Source of the DNA: Hoeflea_A sp965204935
GTDB lineage: Bacteria > Pseudomonadota > Alphaproteobacteria > Rhizobiales > Rhizobiaceae
Length of the DNA: 64,000 nucleotides
Assembly: GCF_965204935.1 (NCBI RefSeq)
Contig: NZ_CBDBFO010000001.1
Direction: 5' to 3' (one strand)
The notes beneath the pieces are model-generated. The model had not been told where the DNA came from. It ran no database searches and saw nothing but the letters and a program-made list of their open reading frames with translations. Positions 1-9,001 of this stretch are shown here, one piece after another (position 1 is the stretch's first letter; every line of letters begins with the position of its first letter). A program made the translations under genes and the position numbers.

Positions 1-555
1 CCGAGGGCAGCTGTGGGCAATGAGGATCCGCAGGCGCCGGTCAATCCCGATGATCCGGGACAACCGGTCGAGCCGATCGGTTCCGATGCGCCGGCCATTC
101 CACCGGAACAGACAACAACGAACTCCACACCGCCGCCACCGGCGCCGTCCACCTCCACCGCCAACCTGGCCAATCGCACACGCGCCTCCACCATCAGCTT
201 CACCCCGGTTATCGGGGCGCCCGTCAATGCCGTGCAGCCGCTTTCGCGTCAGCTGGGTTCGGAGGCCCGTGCCCGCGGACTGGTCATCCTCACCTCCGGG
301 GACGGCAACAGCAACCACATCCTCAAGGGCTATTTTTCAGCCTTTGCCGACGGCGACAAGACCACCGTGGCTTTCGTCTGGGACGTCCTCGACGGCAATG
401 GCACGCGGCTGCACCGGATACGCGGTCAGGAAGTCGCGCAGGGCACAGCCGCCGATCCCTGGGATGTCGTTCAGGATGTGACGATGGAGACCATCGCGGC
501 ACGCACGATTACCGATTACATCGCCTGGCGTGATCAGCCCGGCTCCGGTGGATAA
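1..555 (+). CDS. Probable lipoprotein, C-terminal part (5' end outside window)
   Basis: The reading frame is open from the first base of the window, so the start lies upstream; 184 residues are visible. A Pro/Thr/Ser-rich, low-complexity stretch (about the first 60 residues) precedes a folded domain with a hydrophobic and charged pattern (VILTSGDGNSNHILKGYF, then VAFVWDVLDGNGTRL). Similar proteins lie directly upstream of prs in rhizobia and are usually annotated as lipoproteins; this is from memory and the signal peptide that would prove it is not in the window. The gap to prs is 136 bp. Function unknown. Confidence 0.7.
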   Translation, partial: PRAAVGNEDPQAPVNPDDPGQPVEPIGSDAPAIPPEQTTTNSTPPPPAPSTSTANLANRTRASTISFTPVIGAPVNAVQPLSRQLGSEARARGLVILTSGDGNSNHILKGYFSAFADGDKTTVAFVWDVLDGNGTRLHRIRGQEVAQGTAADPWDVVQDVTMETIAARTITDYIAWRDQPGSGG

Positions 556-691
556 TATGAATTCTGTGCGCAACTGCGCTGGAAGCCGCTGATTTCTGGG
601 TAAAATCCGCGAATGGGCGGCGTGGCCCTTGCATTCGCGCGCCGGGCCGCTAAAACGCCGGCCATCGGGGTACCAGCATAGGCAGCGCGCC

Positions 692-1624
692 ATGAAACTT
701 TTTTCGGGCAATTCGAACAGGGTCCTCGCAGAAGCCATCTGCAATTATCTCAACATTCCCCTCGGCAATGCGACCGTCAGACGCTTCGCCGATCAGGAGA
801 TCTTTGTCGAGATCAAGGAGAATGTGCGCGGTGAAGACGTCTTCATCATTCAATCGACCGCCTACCCCGCGAACGACCACCTGATGGAGCTTCTGATCAT
901 GACCGATGCCGCCCGGCGCGCGTCGGCCCGTCGCATCACCGCAGTGCTGCCTTATTTCGGTTATGCCCGCCAGGACCGGAAACCTGGAGCGCGCACACCG
1001 ATCTCTGCCAAGCTGGTCGCCAATCTCATCACCGAGGCCGGCGCCAACCGTGTCTTGACGCTGGATCTGCATGCAGGCCAGATTCAGGGTTTCTTCGACA
1101 TCCCGACTGACAATCTCTTTGCCGTTCCGATCCTCGCGCGCGACATCAAGGAGACCTATGACGTATCCAACATCATGGTTGTCTCGCCCGATACAGGCGG
1201 TGTCGTACGGGCCCGCGCGCTTGCAAAGCGGCTCGATTCCCTGCTTGCGATCGTCGACAAGCGCCGCGACCGGCCGGGCGAATCGGAAGTCATGAACGTC
1301 ATCGGCGACGTTTCCGGCAAGGATTGCATTCTGATCGACGATATTGTCGATTCCGGCGGCACGCTTTGCAATGCCGCAGAGGCGCTCCTGGAAAACGGCG
1401 CGACCAGCGTCACCGCCTATATCACGCATGGTGTTCTGTCGGGCGGAGCGGTTGCAAGGGTCACGGCCTCCAAGCTGAAGGAACTGGTGATCACCGATTC
1501 CATCCAGCCGACCACCGCCGTTCAGAATGCCCACAATATCCGTGTCATCACCACGGCAAACCTGATCGGTGAAGCGATCAGTCGGACGGCTTCCGAGGAA
1601 TCCGTTTCCAGTCTGTTCGATTAG
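692..1624 (+). CDS. prs: Ribose-phosphate pyrophosphokinase
   Basis: Makes 5-phosphoribosyl-1-diphosphate from ribose 5-phosphate and ATP in the cytoplasm, feeding purine, pyrimidine, His, Trp and NAD synthesis. The 310-residue product is the usual length. It shows the PRPP synthetase signature around DLHAGQIQGFFDIP, the flexible loop KRRDRPGESEV, and the PRPP-binding loop CILIDDIVDSGGT. The ATG at 692 (MKLFSGNSN) is chosen over an in-frame TTG at 629 because the family begins MKLFSG. The convergent TetR gene ends 5 bp downstream. Confidence 0.97.
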   Translation: MKLFSGNSNRVLAEAICNYLNIPLGNATVRRFADQEIFVEIKENVRGEDVFIIQSTAYPANDHLMELLIMTDAARRASARRITAVLPYFGYARQDRKPGARTPISAKLVANLITEAGANRVLTLDLHAGQIQGFFDIPTDNLFAVPILARDIKETYDVSNIMVVSPDTGGVVRARALAKRLDSLLAIVDKRRDRPGESEVMNVIGDVSGKDCILIDDIVDSGGTLCNAAEALLENGATSVTAYITHGVLSGGAVARVTASKLKELVITDSIQPTTAVQNAHNIRVITTANLIGEAISRTASEESVSSLFD

Positions 1625-1628
1625 GCGA

Positions 1629-2210
1629 TCAGCCGATCGGGCGGTTGAGCAATTCGGCGAGCAGGTTTTTCCAGTCCGCGTTGCGGTCGCCGGTTTTGCT
1701 CATGGCCTGCGCGCCAAGATAGAGCCGCGTGATAATCGCCGCCTTGCGCTGCCGCGATCCCGCATCATAGGGATCCAGTCCCGGCACATCGCCGAGCGCG
1801 TTGTAGATCGCCGACTGGAGCCTGTTCGACATGGCGCCGGTCCGCGCCGCGACATCCGGGTCGTGCGGTCCGAGCTCCACCATCGCATTGCAGACGAAAC
1901 AGCCGCGGGGCGCGACGTTTTCGCTGCATCCGGTCTGCTCGAACAGCCGCAATATACGGGTTGCTCCGTCACCGATGGACCGGTCACTCAGGAGATTGAC
2001 GGCAGAACCGATGCAGGTGCGGTCATAATGGTCCAACGCCGCCAGATAGGCCGAATGCTTGTCACCGAATGCCTTGTAGAAGGATCCCCTGGAAACGCCC
2101 ATCGCATCCAGAAGTTCCGGCAGGTTCGTTGCTGCATAGCCGAGCCGCCAGAAGATCTGCATTGCACCGTCAACCGCGGTGTCCATGTCGAATTCACGAG
2201 GGCGGGCCAT
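1629..2210 (-). CDS. TetR/AcrR family transcriptional regulator
   Basis: A 193-residue one-domain regulator. The N-terminal helix-turn-helix is clear (GYAATNLPELLDAMGVSRG, then SFYKAFGDKHSAY), matching the TetR HTH at residues of about 10-55, and is followed by an all-helical ligand domain containing a short Cys-bearing segment (PRGCFVCNAM). The PRGCFVCN motif is common in the subgroup often annotated as YcdC/COG1309-like. It is transcribed divergently from the YHS-domain gene, with a palindrome in the shared 241-bp intergenic region, so autoregulation and control of that neighbour are likely. The ligand is unknown. Confidence 0.9.
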   Translation of the reverse strand: MARPREFDMDTAVDGAMQIFWRLGYAATNLPELLDAMGVSRGSFYKAFGDKHSAYLAALDHYDRTCIGSAVNLLSDRSIGDGATRILRLFEQTGCSENVAPRGCFVCNAMVELGPHDPDVAARTGAMSNRLQSAIYNALGDVPGLDPYDAGSRQRKAAIITRLYLGAQAMSKTGDRNADWKNLLAELLNRPIG

Positions 2211-2315
2211 GATAGCGCAAGTCTGCTCCTGCCTGTCGAAACGATGCGTATCTCATTGTCATAAGAGCGCAGCGCGATTTTTCAATCAAGTTCCGCTCAC
2301 ATTGATTTGTTTTGT

Positions 2316-2325
2316 ACCAATTGGT
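2316..2325. promoter_or_regulatory. Candidate TetR operator (10-bp perfect palindrome)
   Basis: ACCAATTGGT is a perfect palindrome in the divergent tetR/YHS intergenic region, about 105 bp upstream of the tetR start and just upstream of an AT-rich TTATAC box. Palindromes of this TAC/GTA-flanked type are common operators of TetR regulators. The assignment is by position and symmetry only. Confidence 0.45.
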
Positions 2326-2451
2326 TCCTAATTATACAACCCCTGTCAGCCGGCGCATCTCATCAGCCGTCCGGCCTTGAAGCCGACCGGGTCAAAACCA
2401 GCCGCGGCCAGTTTCAAATCCAGACCAACCCCGTGAACCGAGGAGTTCAAA

Positions 2452-2931
2452 ATGCTGAAAGCCCTGAAGACGACCCTGGCAGGTGTTGCCGTTTCCGCCG
2501 CACTCCTGACATCCGCGCTCGCCGCCGGTGTCGATGTCAATGCCACCTCAACGGGCCTGGCCCTTCGCGGCTATGATCCTGTTGCCTATTTCACCAAGGG
2601 CGAGCCGACGCCTGGCGACTTCCAGATCACTGCCGAGCACAACGGCGCCACCTATCGTTTCGAAAGCGAGGAAAACAAGGCTGCCTTTGTTGCCGATCCT
2701 GAAGCCTACGCTCCGGCCTATGGCGGCTACTGCGCGTTCGGTACGGCCATGGGTTTCAAGTTCGACGGCGATCCGGAGCTGTGGCGCATCGTCGACAACA
2801 AGCTTTATCTCAACCTTGCGCCGGGCATCCAGGAGCGCTGGGAAGCCGACCGCGCCAACCTGATCACCGCGGCAAACGATAAGTGGGAAACGATCTCCGA
2901 CAAGACTCCCGAGGAATTGCAGGCCCAGTAG
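2452..2931 (+). CDS. Secreted YHS-domain protein
   Basis: A 159-residue protein with a clean Sec signal peptide (hydrophobic h-region TLAGVAVSAALLTSALA, cleavage after ALAAG near residue 25). The mature part has the YHS-domain pattern: LRGYDPVAYF, F-E-E-N-AF, then PEAYAPAYGGYCAFGTAMG. YHS domains are often found with metal-binding or copper-handling proteins, but this periplasmic form is uncharacterised. It stands alone and is divergent from a TetR gene that probably controls it. A GC hairpin follows 60 bp downstream. Confidence 0.88.
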   Translation: MLKALKTTLAGVAVSAALLTSALAAGVDVNATSTGLALRGYDPVAYFTKGEPTPGDFQITAEHNGATYRFESEENKAAFVADPEAYAPAYGGYCAFGTAMGFKFDGDPELWRIVDNKLYLNLAPGIQERWEADRANLITAANDKWETISDKTPEELQAQ

Positions 2932-2990
2932 TCACCTGGTTTCAGGTATGATCTGTCCGCGGTGTTCCTCCCTGCGCCCGGACAACGCAG

Positions 2991-3014
2991 GCGGCGCCGA
3001 TCAGGCGCCGCTTT
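2991..3014 (+). terminator. Rho-independent-like terminator of the YHS gene
   Basis: GCGGCGCC-GATCA-GGCGCCGC forms a perfect 8-bp stem with a 5-base loop, followed only by TTT. The T-run is short, so termination may be partial. It sits between the YHS gene and the promoter of rplY. Confidence 0.5.
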
Positions 3015-3017
3015 GCG

Positions 3018-3046
3018 CTTGCATCAGGTCGAGCCCTCCGTTATAT
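3018..3046 (+). promoter_or_regulatory. Candidate housekeeping promoter for rplY-pth-ychF
   Basis: CTTGCA and TTATAT are separated by 17 bp, a good match to the alphaproteobacterial sigma-70 consensus (CTTGAC/CTATAT type). It lies 125 bp upstream of the rplY start and just after the preceding terminator-like hairpin. Confidence 0.5.
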
Positions 3047-3170
3047 AGCGCGCGTCCGCGTAGACACCCTTGGAGGCAACGTGGACGGGGCGGCCAGTGG
3101 CCGCTCGATGTTTTTGCGGATCCTGAATGGTCCGGGAAACACTCCACAGAGTACCTCGAAAGGACAAGCC

Positions 3171-3854
3171 ATGAGCAATTATGAGCTCGTTGCCGAGGCG
3201 CGCGATCGGGTTGGTAAGGGGTCCGCCCGCGAACTTCGCCGCAACGGTAAGATACCCGCAGTTATTTACGGCGGGAAAGAACCTCCCCTATCCATCGCCC
3301 TTCCCTACAAGGAAGTGACGATGAAGATCCACGGCGGTGGCTTTTTGACGACAATCGCCACGATCGATGTCGACGGCAAGAAGGTCGAGGTCCTGCCGAA
3401 GGACTACCAGCTCGATCCGGTTCGCGATTTCACCATGCATGTGGATTTCCTGCGCATTTCGAAGGACACCGTCGTGACCGTTGAAGTGCCCATGCAGTTC
3501 ATCAATGAAGAAGAATCGCCGGGACTGAAGCGTGGTGGCGTGCTGAACGTCGTCCGTCACGCGGTCGAGGTGATCTGCCCGGCCAACAGCATTCCCGAGA
3601 ACTTCGTCGGCGACCTGACGGGCCTTGATCTGGGTGATGGCATCCACATCTCGAACGTCACCCTGCCTGACGATGTCGAACTGACGATCACCGACCGCGA
3701 TTTCACCATTGCGACAATCGCCGCACCTGCCGGCCTCAAGAGCGAGGACGAGGAACAGGAAGGCGATGAAGCACTCGAAGTCGAGGGCGAAGAAGGCGCT
3801 GAGGGTGAAGGCGAAGGCGAAGAGGCTGCCGAAGGGGACAAAGGCGAGGAATAA
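3171..3854 (+). CDS. rplY: Large-subunit ribosomal protein L25/Ctc family
   Basis: Binds 5S rRNA in the 50S subunit; the long Ctc form carries an extra beta domain. The 227-residue product has the N-terminal L25 fold (AEARDRVGKGSARELRRNGKIPAVIYGG), the central domain, and a very acidic tail from about residue 190 made of Glu/Gly/Ala, typical of alphaproteobacterial Ctc proteins. The ATG at 3171 is preceded by AAAGGAC; an in-frame upstream ATG at 3081 would add 30 unrelated residues. pth follows by 33 bp, an arrangement seen widely. Confidence 0.95.
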   Translation: MSNYELVAEARDRVGKGSARELRRNGKIPAVIYGGKEPPLSIALPYKEVTMKIHGGGFLTTIATIDVDGKKVEVLPKDYQLDPVRDFTMHVDFLRISKDTVVTVEVPMQFINEEESPGLKRGGVLNVVRHAVEVICPANSIPENFVGDLTGLDLGDGIHISNVTLPDDVELTITDRDFTIATIAAPAGLKSEDEEQEGDEALEVEGEEGAEGEGEGEEAAEGDKGEE

Positions 3855-3887
3855 TCGCCGCGTGCCGCATAAGGGAGACCGGTGCAC

Positions 3888-4601
3888 ATGCTGCTTGTTG
3901 CAGGGCTTGGCAATCCCGGCTCCCGCCATGCCAACAATCGCCACAATATCGGTTACATGGCGGCGGACTCGATTGCCCGCCGCCATTCCTTTTCGAACTG
4001 GTCAAAGAAATTCCGCGGCGAGATCGCCGAGGGTCACATTGCCGGCGAGAAGGTCCTGCTGATCAAGCCGCAGACCTATATGAACCTCTCCGGCGAGAGC
4101 GTCGGCGAGGCGATGCGGTTTTACAAGCTGACACCGGCGGACCTGATTGTGATCTATGACGAGCTCGACCTCCAGCCGGGCAAGGCACGGATCAAGACCG
4201 GCGGCGGCCATGGCGGCCACAATGGCATAAGGTCCATCGATTCACATTGCGGCAAGGACTACCGTCGCCTGCGGCTCGGCATCGGTCATCCCGGCCACAA
4301 GGAGCGCGTCAACAGCCATGTGCTCGGCGATTTCGCCAAGACTGACCGCGCGTGGGTCGAGGCGCTGCTGGATGCTGTTTCGGACAATTTTTCGATGCTG
4401 GTCGATGGCGATGATCCAGGCTTCCTCAACAAGATTGCCGTGGCGCTCGGCAACGGCGCCGGAGCGGGCGGAAACGAAAAGGCCAAACCGAAAAAGGCCC
4501 AGTCGCACATTCGTGCAGCGCGGCAAAAACCCGCCGCCGATCCCCCCAGGACAGGACCGATGGCGGACATGCTGAAAAAACTGTTTGGCAACAAGGAATA
4601 G
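3888..4601 (+). CDS. pth: Peptidyl-tRNA hydrolase
   Basis: Cleaves peptidyl-tRNA released from stalled ribosomes, recycling tRNA. The 237-residue product begins LLVAGLGNPG and has the catalytic His region (NNRHNIGYM), the KPQTYMNLSG motif and GHGGHNG. The C-terminal ~45 residues are a basic, low-complexity extension (KAKPKKAQ) found in rhizobial homologues. The ATG at 3888 is chosen over the GTG at 3882 for its spacing from AAGGGAG. It lies between rplY and ychF, 3 bp from the latter, so it is probably one transcript. Confidence 0.96.
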   Translation: MLLVAGLGNPGSRHANNRHNIGYMAADSIARRHSFSNWSKKFRGEIAEGHIAGEKVLLIKPQTYMNLSGESVGEAMRFYKLTPADLIVIYDELDLQPGKARIKTGGGHGGHNGIRSIDSHCGKDYRRLRLGIGHPGHKERVNSHVLGDFAKTDRAWVEALLDAVSDNFSMLVDGDDPGFLNKIAVALGNGAGAGGNEKAKPKKAQSHIRAARQKPAADPPRTGPMADMLKKLFGNKE

Positions 4602-4604
4602 GAA

Positions 4605-5708
4605 ATGGGTTTCAAGTGCGGCATAGTTGGTCTGCCCAATGTCGGCAAGTCCACCCTTTTCAACGCCCTGACAAAAACCGCGGCTGCTCAGGCCGCCAAC
4701 TATCCGTTCTGCACGATCGAGCCGAACACCGGTGAAGTCGCCGTACCGGACAGCCGATTGAGCCGAATCGCCGAGATCGCCAAGTCAAAGGAGATCATTC
4801 CGACACGCATTTCCTTCGTCGATATCGCGGGTCTCGTGCGCGGGGCGTCGAAAGGCGAAGGTCTCGGCAATCAGTTCCTGGCAAATATCCGCGAGGTGGA
4901 CGCGGTCGTCCATGTGCTGCGCTGCTTCGACGATGACGACATCACCCATGTCGAGGGCCGGATCGATCCGGTGGCCGATGCGGATACGATCGAGACCGAA
5001 TTGATGCTGGCCGACCTGGAAAGCCTTGAGCGCCGGGTCGAGCAGACCCGAAAGCGTGCGACGGGCAAGGAAAAGGATGCCATCCTCATCCTGCCGATGA
5101 TGGAAAAGGCACTGAACCTGTTGCAGAACGGCAAGCCGGCCCGTCTGTTGCTCGACGGCATAGCCGCCGAGGACCTTCGCCTGCTCCAGTCGCTCAACCT
5201 ATTGACATCGAAGCCGGTTCTTTACGTTTGCAATGTCGACGAGGCCCATGCGGCGGAAGGAAACGCGCAGACCGAGGCTGTTGCCGAGATGGCGGCATCG
5301 CAAAATGCCCAGATCGTCATCATTTCCGCGGAAATCGAGTCGCAGCTCGCCCAGCTTGACAGCGAGGAGGCAACCGAATTTCTCGCCGACCTTGGTCTCG
5401 AGGAACCCGGCCTCGACAGGCTGATCCACGCCGGATACACGTTGCTCGACCTGATAACCTTCTTCACTGCAGGGCCAAAGGAATCGCGCGCCTGGACCGT
5501 CAAGCGTGGCGCGAAGGCGCCGCAGGCCGCAGGTGTCATCCACACCGATTTCGAGCGCGGCTTCATCCGTGCCCAGACAATCGCCTATGACGACTTCACG
5601 GGTTTCGGCGGCGAGGTTGGCGCGCGCGACGCGGGAAAGGCCCGCGACGAGGGCAAGGAATACGTCGTCCAGGACGGCGACGTGATGCTCTTCAAGTTCA
5701 ACACGTAA
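4605..5708 (+). CDS. ychF: Redox-regulated ribosome-associated ATPase YchF (OLA1 family)
   Basis: An Obg-family P-loop protein that prefers ATP and associates with ribosomes and stress responses. The 367-residue length is standard. G1 is GLPNVGKST, switch II is DIAGLVRGASKGEGLGNQFL, and the C-terminal TGS domain is present (LLDLITFFTAGPKE, ending VQDGDVMLFKFN). The start lies 3 bp after the pth stop, and the pth-ychF pair is conserved in alphaproteobacteria. Confidence 0.96.
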   Translation: MGFKCGIVGLPNVGKSTLFNALTKTAAAQAANYPFCTIEPNTGEVAVPDSRLSRIAEIAKSKEIIPTRISFVDIAGLVRGASKGEGLGNQFLANIREVDAVVHVLRCFDDDDITHVEGRIDPVADADTIETELMLADLESLERRVEQTRKRATGKEKDAILILPMMEKALNLLQNGKPARLLLDGIAAEDLRLLQSLNLLTSKPVLYVCNVDEAHAAEGNAQTEAVAEMAASQNAQIVIISAEIESQLAQLDSEEATEFLADLGLEEPGLDRLIHAGYTLLDLITFFTAGPKESRAWTVKRGAKAPQAAGVIHTDFERGFIRAQTIAYDDFTGFGGEVGARDAGKARDEGKEYVVQDGDVMLFKFNT

Positions 5709-5762
5709 AGTCGTTTGGCACCCTGTTGCACCGCCGGCTCCGGCGTTGCAATGTTGCGATCC

Positions 5763-6350
5763 ATGAACACACAGACCCATGTGCTGCTGGCCGCAGCGAT
5801 CCTGGCGAAACCCGGCAAGCCGGCCCGCAACATGGCGGTCATCGCCGGCGCGCTGGTGCCGGATCTTGCGATCTACACATTGTTTGTCTGGTCCAAAATC
5901 GCCAGTATCCCCGAGCGAAGGGTCTGGTCTGAGCTCTATTACAACCCGCCCTGGCCGGAGGCTGTCACCGTAGGCAACTCGGCACCGGTCTATCTTCTGG
6001 TCCTGATCGTCGGGCTGGTGCTTTACAGATGGCTGCGACCAGCGGCACTGCTAATCGTCTTCGCCCTTGCAGCGCTTATCCATCTGGCGGCTGATCTTCC
6101 CGTCCACGTCAATGACGCACACGCGCATTTCTGGCCATTGTCGGACTGGCGCTTTCGCTCGCCGGTCTCCTACTGGAACCCGCAACATTACGGTGATGTT
6201 TTCGCCTTTGCCGAGGCGGGCCTCGGCATCGTGCTCAGCATCATTCTCTGGCGGCGGTTTCATGCGCTTTGGGTACGTGCGCTGCTCGTCCTTGCGATCG
6301 TCGCTTATCTCGGGCCGCCACTCTATTTCGGCCTGATCGCGCAACTTTAG
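5763..6350 (+). CDS. Inner-membrane protein of the YdjM/DUF457 metal-dependent hydrolase type
   Basis: A 195-residue integral membrane protein with about five hydrophobic segments. The conserved polar residues of this family are visible: an N-terminal THVLLAAA with its His, VPDLAIY with Asp near the second helix, and a His/Asp cluster HLAADLPVHVNDAHAHF. Members are called membrane-bound metal-dependent hydrolases, but a substrate is not established. The ATG at 5763 (MNTQTH) is preferred to in-frame upstream starts. It lies 54 bp after ychF. Confidence 0.72.
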   Translation: MNTQTHVLLAAAILAKPGKPARNMAVIAGALVPDLAIYTLFVWSKIASIPERRVWSELYYNPPWPEAVTVGNSAPVYLLVLIVGLVLYRWLRPAALLIVFALAALIHLAADLPVHVNDAHAHFWPLSDWRFRSPVSYWNPQHYGDVFAFAEAGLGIVLSIILWRRFHALWVRALLVLAIVAYLGPPLYFGLIAQL

Positions 6351-6388
6351 TGCTGACAAAGCGGGATGGGCGCGCCATAAGATCAACC

Positions 6389-6871
6389 ATGAACAATCAG
6401 CACGCCACGTCCAAGACCTACGCGTTCGAGGACTTTACCCCGGGACGCCAGTTCAAACTCGGCCCCTATCCCGTCAGCGCCGAAGAGATCATTGCCTTTG
6501 CGAGTGAGTTTGACCCGCAGCCCATGCATCTTGACGAAGCGGCCGGCAAGGCGAGCATCCTCGGCGGACTATCGGCCTCCGGCTGGCATACATGCGCGAT
6601 GATCATGCGTATGTTTATCGACGGCTATATTGGCGATTCGACCTCCCAGGGCGCGCCCGGGGTCGATATCTGCGAATGGAAGCGGCCGGTGCTTGCGGGC
6701 GATACGCTGCATGGCACATCCACCGTCAATTCGGCGCGGCGCCTGAAATCACGGCCGGGCATCGGCGCCGTCGAGTTTCGCCACGAGATTCGCAACCAGC
6801 GCGATGAACTCGTCTGCGCGTCGGAAAACACGGGGTTTTTCGCCTGCCGGGATGAAGGAGGCGAACAATGA
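6389..6871 (+). CDS. MaoC-family hydratase-like protein, first of a pair
   Basis: A 160-residue hot-dog-fold protein. The hydratase-2 motif region is present as FASEFDPQPMHLDEAAG (Asp and His of the active site), followed by GLSASGWHTCAM. The family hydrates enoyl-CoA or enoyl-type thioesters; some members act as heterodimers. Its stop overlaps the next start by the ATGA arrangement, and the two proteins are about one third identical by eye, so they are probably co-translated and may pair. The substrate is unknown. Confidence 0.88.
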   Translation: MNNQHATSKTYAFEDFTPGRQFKLGPYPVSAEEIIAFASEFDPQPMHLDEAAGKASILGGLSASGWHTCAMIMRMFIDGYIGDSTSQGAPGVDICEWKRPVLAGDTLHGTSTVNSARRLKSRPGIGAVEFRHEIRNQRDELVCASENTGFFACRDEGGEQ

Positions 6872-7335
6872 GCGGGCTCGACGCATTCGAAATCGGCCGG
6901 AGAAATGACCTCGGCACATACACCTTCACCCCGGAAGCCATCATTGCCTTTGCACGGAAATTCGATCCGCAACCCTTCCATCTCGACGAGGAAGCGGCCC
7001 GGCAATCATTGCTGGGGGCGCTCTGCGCATCCGGCTGGCACACGACCGCGGTTTGGATGAAGAAAAACATGGAATTCCGGGACCGCTGGCTGGAAGAACT
7101 GGAGAGCAGCGGCAGGCCCATACCGGTCATGGGACCATCACCGGGCTTTCGCAATCTGAAGTGGCTGAGGCCCGTCTTTGCCGGCGACACGATCCATTAC
7201 TTCAACACCTACCTGTCGGCGCGGCAGCGTAAGACGAAGCCTGAATGGGGCATTGTCGAGCTGCACTCCGAAGGCTTCAACGAGAACGGTGAACAGGTCA
7301 TCGCCTTTGACAGCGCCGTGCTGGTCCGAATCTAG
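6868..7335 (+). CDS. MaoC-family hydratase-like protein, second of a pair
   Basis: A 155-residue paralogue of the upstream protein: FARKFDPQPFHLDEEAAR holds the catalytic Asp/His pair and LCASGWHTTAV the following conserved loop. The start codon overlaps the upstream stop (ATGA), indicating translational coupling. The role is presumably (R)-specific enoyl-CoA hydration or a related acyl-CoA step; no partner dehydrogenase is nearby. Confidence 0.88.
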   Translation: MSGLDAFEIGRRNDLGTYTFTPEAIIAFARKFDPQPFHLDEEAARQSLLGALCASGWHTTAVWMKKNMEFRDRWLEELESSGRPIPVMGPSPGFRNLKWLRPVFAGDTIHYFNTYLSARQRKTKPEWGIVELHSEGFNENGEQVIAFDSAVLVRI

Positions 7336-7347
7336 AAAGCCAGCTGT

Positions 7348-7824
7348 TCAAACGGACCGCTTTGGCATCGACGCGACACGGGCCAGTGCATTTCGGGCAA
7401 TCAGGATGTGAAACGGCATGATTACGGCAAGGTAAAGCCGGCCGCCGAAATTGTGCGGATGCACCCATGTGGCAAGTGAGACCCGGCCATCTTCGGAAAA
7501 GACGGAAACGCGGAAGTCGAGATGCTTGTCGTTGAAACCGGCAATCAGCTCCGATTCGGTTTCCGCCTCGACCGGGAATGGCCCTATCTTGTCAGCGGCA
7601 ACCGGCCCGTCATTGGACAATCCGAATGGTGCCGTCACGATACGACGCACGATTACGAGAAACCGGGCCCATCCCGGAAATGCCGTGATGATCCTGGCCG
7701 CCTGGCGCGGTGTCATTCCGGATTCGACACTGTAGCAGTCGAGGAAATCGCTGTCCGCAATACGCGTGTACAGACGGCTTTTGCTGGGCAGGATAGAGGC
7801 CGTGACCTTGGGTCTGGGTTTCAT
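7348..7824 (-). CDS. DUF2867-family protein
   Basis: A 158-residue soluble protein whose pattern (YTRIADSDFLDCYSVES, then GPFPVEAETESELIAGFNDKHLDFRVSVF and a C-terminal YLAVIMPFHILIARNAL) fits DUF2867, an uncharacterised family. ATG at 7824 and GTG at 7836 are both possible starts. It is convergent with the MaoC pair, 12 bp apart. Confidence 0.72.
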   Translation of the reverse strand: MKPRPKVTASILPSKSRLYTRIADSDFLDCYSVESGMTPRQAARIITAFPGWARFLVIVRRIVTAPFGLSNDGPVAADKIGPFPVEAETESELIAGFNDKHLDFRVSVFSEDGRVSLATWVHPHNFGGRLYLAVIMPFHILIARNALARVASMPKRSV

Positions 7825-7939
7825 GGTTCCGAACACCTGTTTTCGGCACCTGATGATCGAACGTCAGGATAATATCCCAAATAGAACCTTGTCATCGGCG
7901 AACCACGCGTCAAAACGACCCACGGTGACGCCGGCCCCT

Positions 7940-9001
7940 TCATTCGTAGCCGGTCATCTCCAGATATCCTCTGCCGCTGTGGCTGCCTCCGGCGCGTACA
8001 GGCCCTTCCCAATAGGCGACGAGCGTCTCCATCCAGCTTTGCGGATTGACCGCTTCTACGGTGACGTCGAGGTCGCGTTCGGCAAGCTGCAACCGCCATT
8101 CAACCGGAACGTCCCGGCCCGCGACTTTTTGTGTGCCTCCCGGCGTCATTTTCAGCGCACCATCGCCATAAGCCGTCGCGCGGCCATCCGGATCGATCCA
8201 TGTAGCCGAGGTGTAGGCATCCGCGCTGCGGCTCCGCAGCCGGAACCCCATGAGCTTCGCGCCGTCATCGAAATGCAGGGACAACCAGTCCCAACCCGTC
8301 TGGTCCGGATCAAGAGGCTGCGATGACCATTCGCGGTCGAGCCACGCCTCGCCACTCACCTCGAACCGGCCGGACGGCAGGACGATCGTGCCCGTGACCT
8401 GATAAAATGGCTGCGAGTAGTAGTAACTCGCCTGCCCCGACGCGGATTTGACCGAAAGGCCGTTGTCGCCGTGCAGTACCAGCGGTCCGGATGCGTCTAA
8501 GGCAAGTTTGTAGGAAAAGTCCTGACCGCGTGCGAAAACCCGCAGCGATGCCAGCGGATCCTCGTCCGGTGCCGCCTGGCTCTTCATCTGCCAGTCGTCG
8601 ATCCAGGCCGAGAATGGCGCGGTATCCACGCCGGCCTGACCGATACCGCCGCGCGCAAAGCGTTCGGTCGAGAAATGACGGTCTTTCGTTGTCACGGCGG
8701 CGTGGCCCATCCAGGACTGCGGCGCCGTCCAGCCAGTGTCCGCCATCGGCCGCAGGGCGGAGCGGAACAATGTCCATTGCAATCCGAAATCGGCGCCCTT
8801 TCCGTCTTTGAGATTGGCTGTCAGATACCACCATTCAATGCGGAAATCGGGATGCGGTCCGTGGTCGTCCGGAAACACCAGCTCCTGTCCCGGCTCAGGC
8901 ACCGAAAAGCCCTCGGCATCCGTCCCAAGGCCCGCAAAGCCCTGCGCCCAGGCGCCATAGGACATCATCACCAGCAACAAAACGATTATCCTAACGCTCA
9001 T
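7940..9001 (-). CDS. AttH-like lipocalin-domain secreted protein
   Basis: A 353-residue protein with a signal peptide (IIVLLLVMMSYGAWA, cleaved near residue 19). The mature part has the AttH/CrtC lipocalin-like signature: FPDDHGPHPDFRIEWWYLTANL near the N-terminus and GEAWLDREWSSQPLDPDQTGWDW in the centre. The start overlaps the end of the permease gene by 11 bp. In this family the lipocalin protein travels with an FtsX-type permease and an ATPase (attEFGH in Agrobacterium), so it probably receives or shields a lipophilic substrate at the periplasmic face. The substrate is unknown. Confidence 0.85.
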   Translation of the reverse strand: MSVRIIVLLLVMMSYGAWAQGFAGLGTDAEGFSVPEPGQELVFPDDHGPHPDFRIEWWYLTANLKDGKGADFGLQWTLFRSALRPMADTGWTAPQSWMGHAAVTTKDRHFSTERFARGGIGQAGVDTAPFSAWIDDWQMKSQAAPDEDPLASLRVFARGQDFSYKLALDASGPLVLHGDNGLSVKSASGQASYYYSQPFYQVTGTIVLPSGRFEVSGEAWLDREWSSQPLDPDQTGWDWLSLHFDDGAKLMGFRLRSRSADAYTSATWIDPDGRATAYGDGALKMTPGGTQKVAGRDVPVEWRLQLAERDLDVTVEAVNPQSWMETLVAYWEGPVRAGGSHSGRGYLEMTGYE

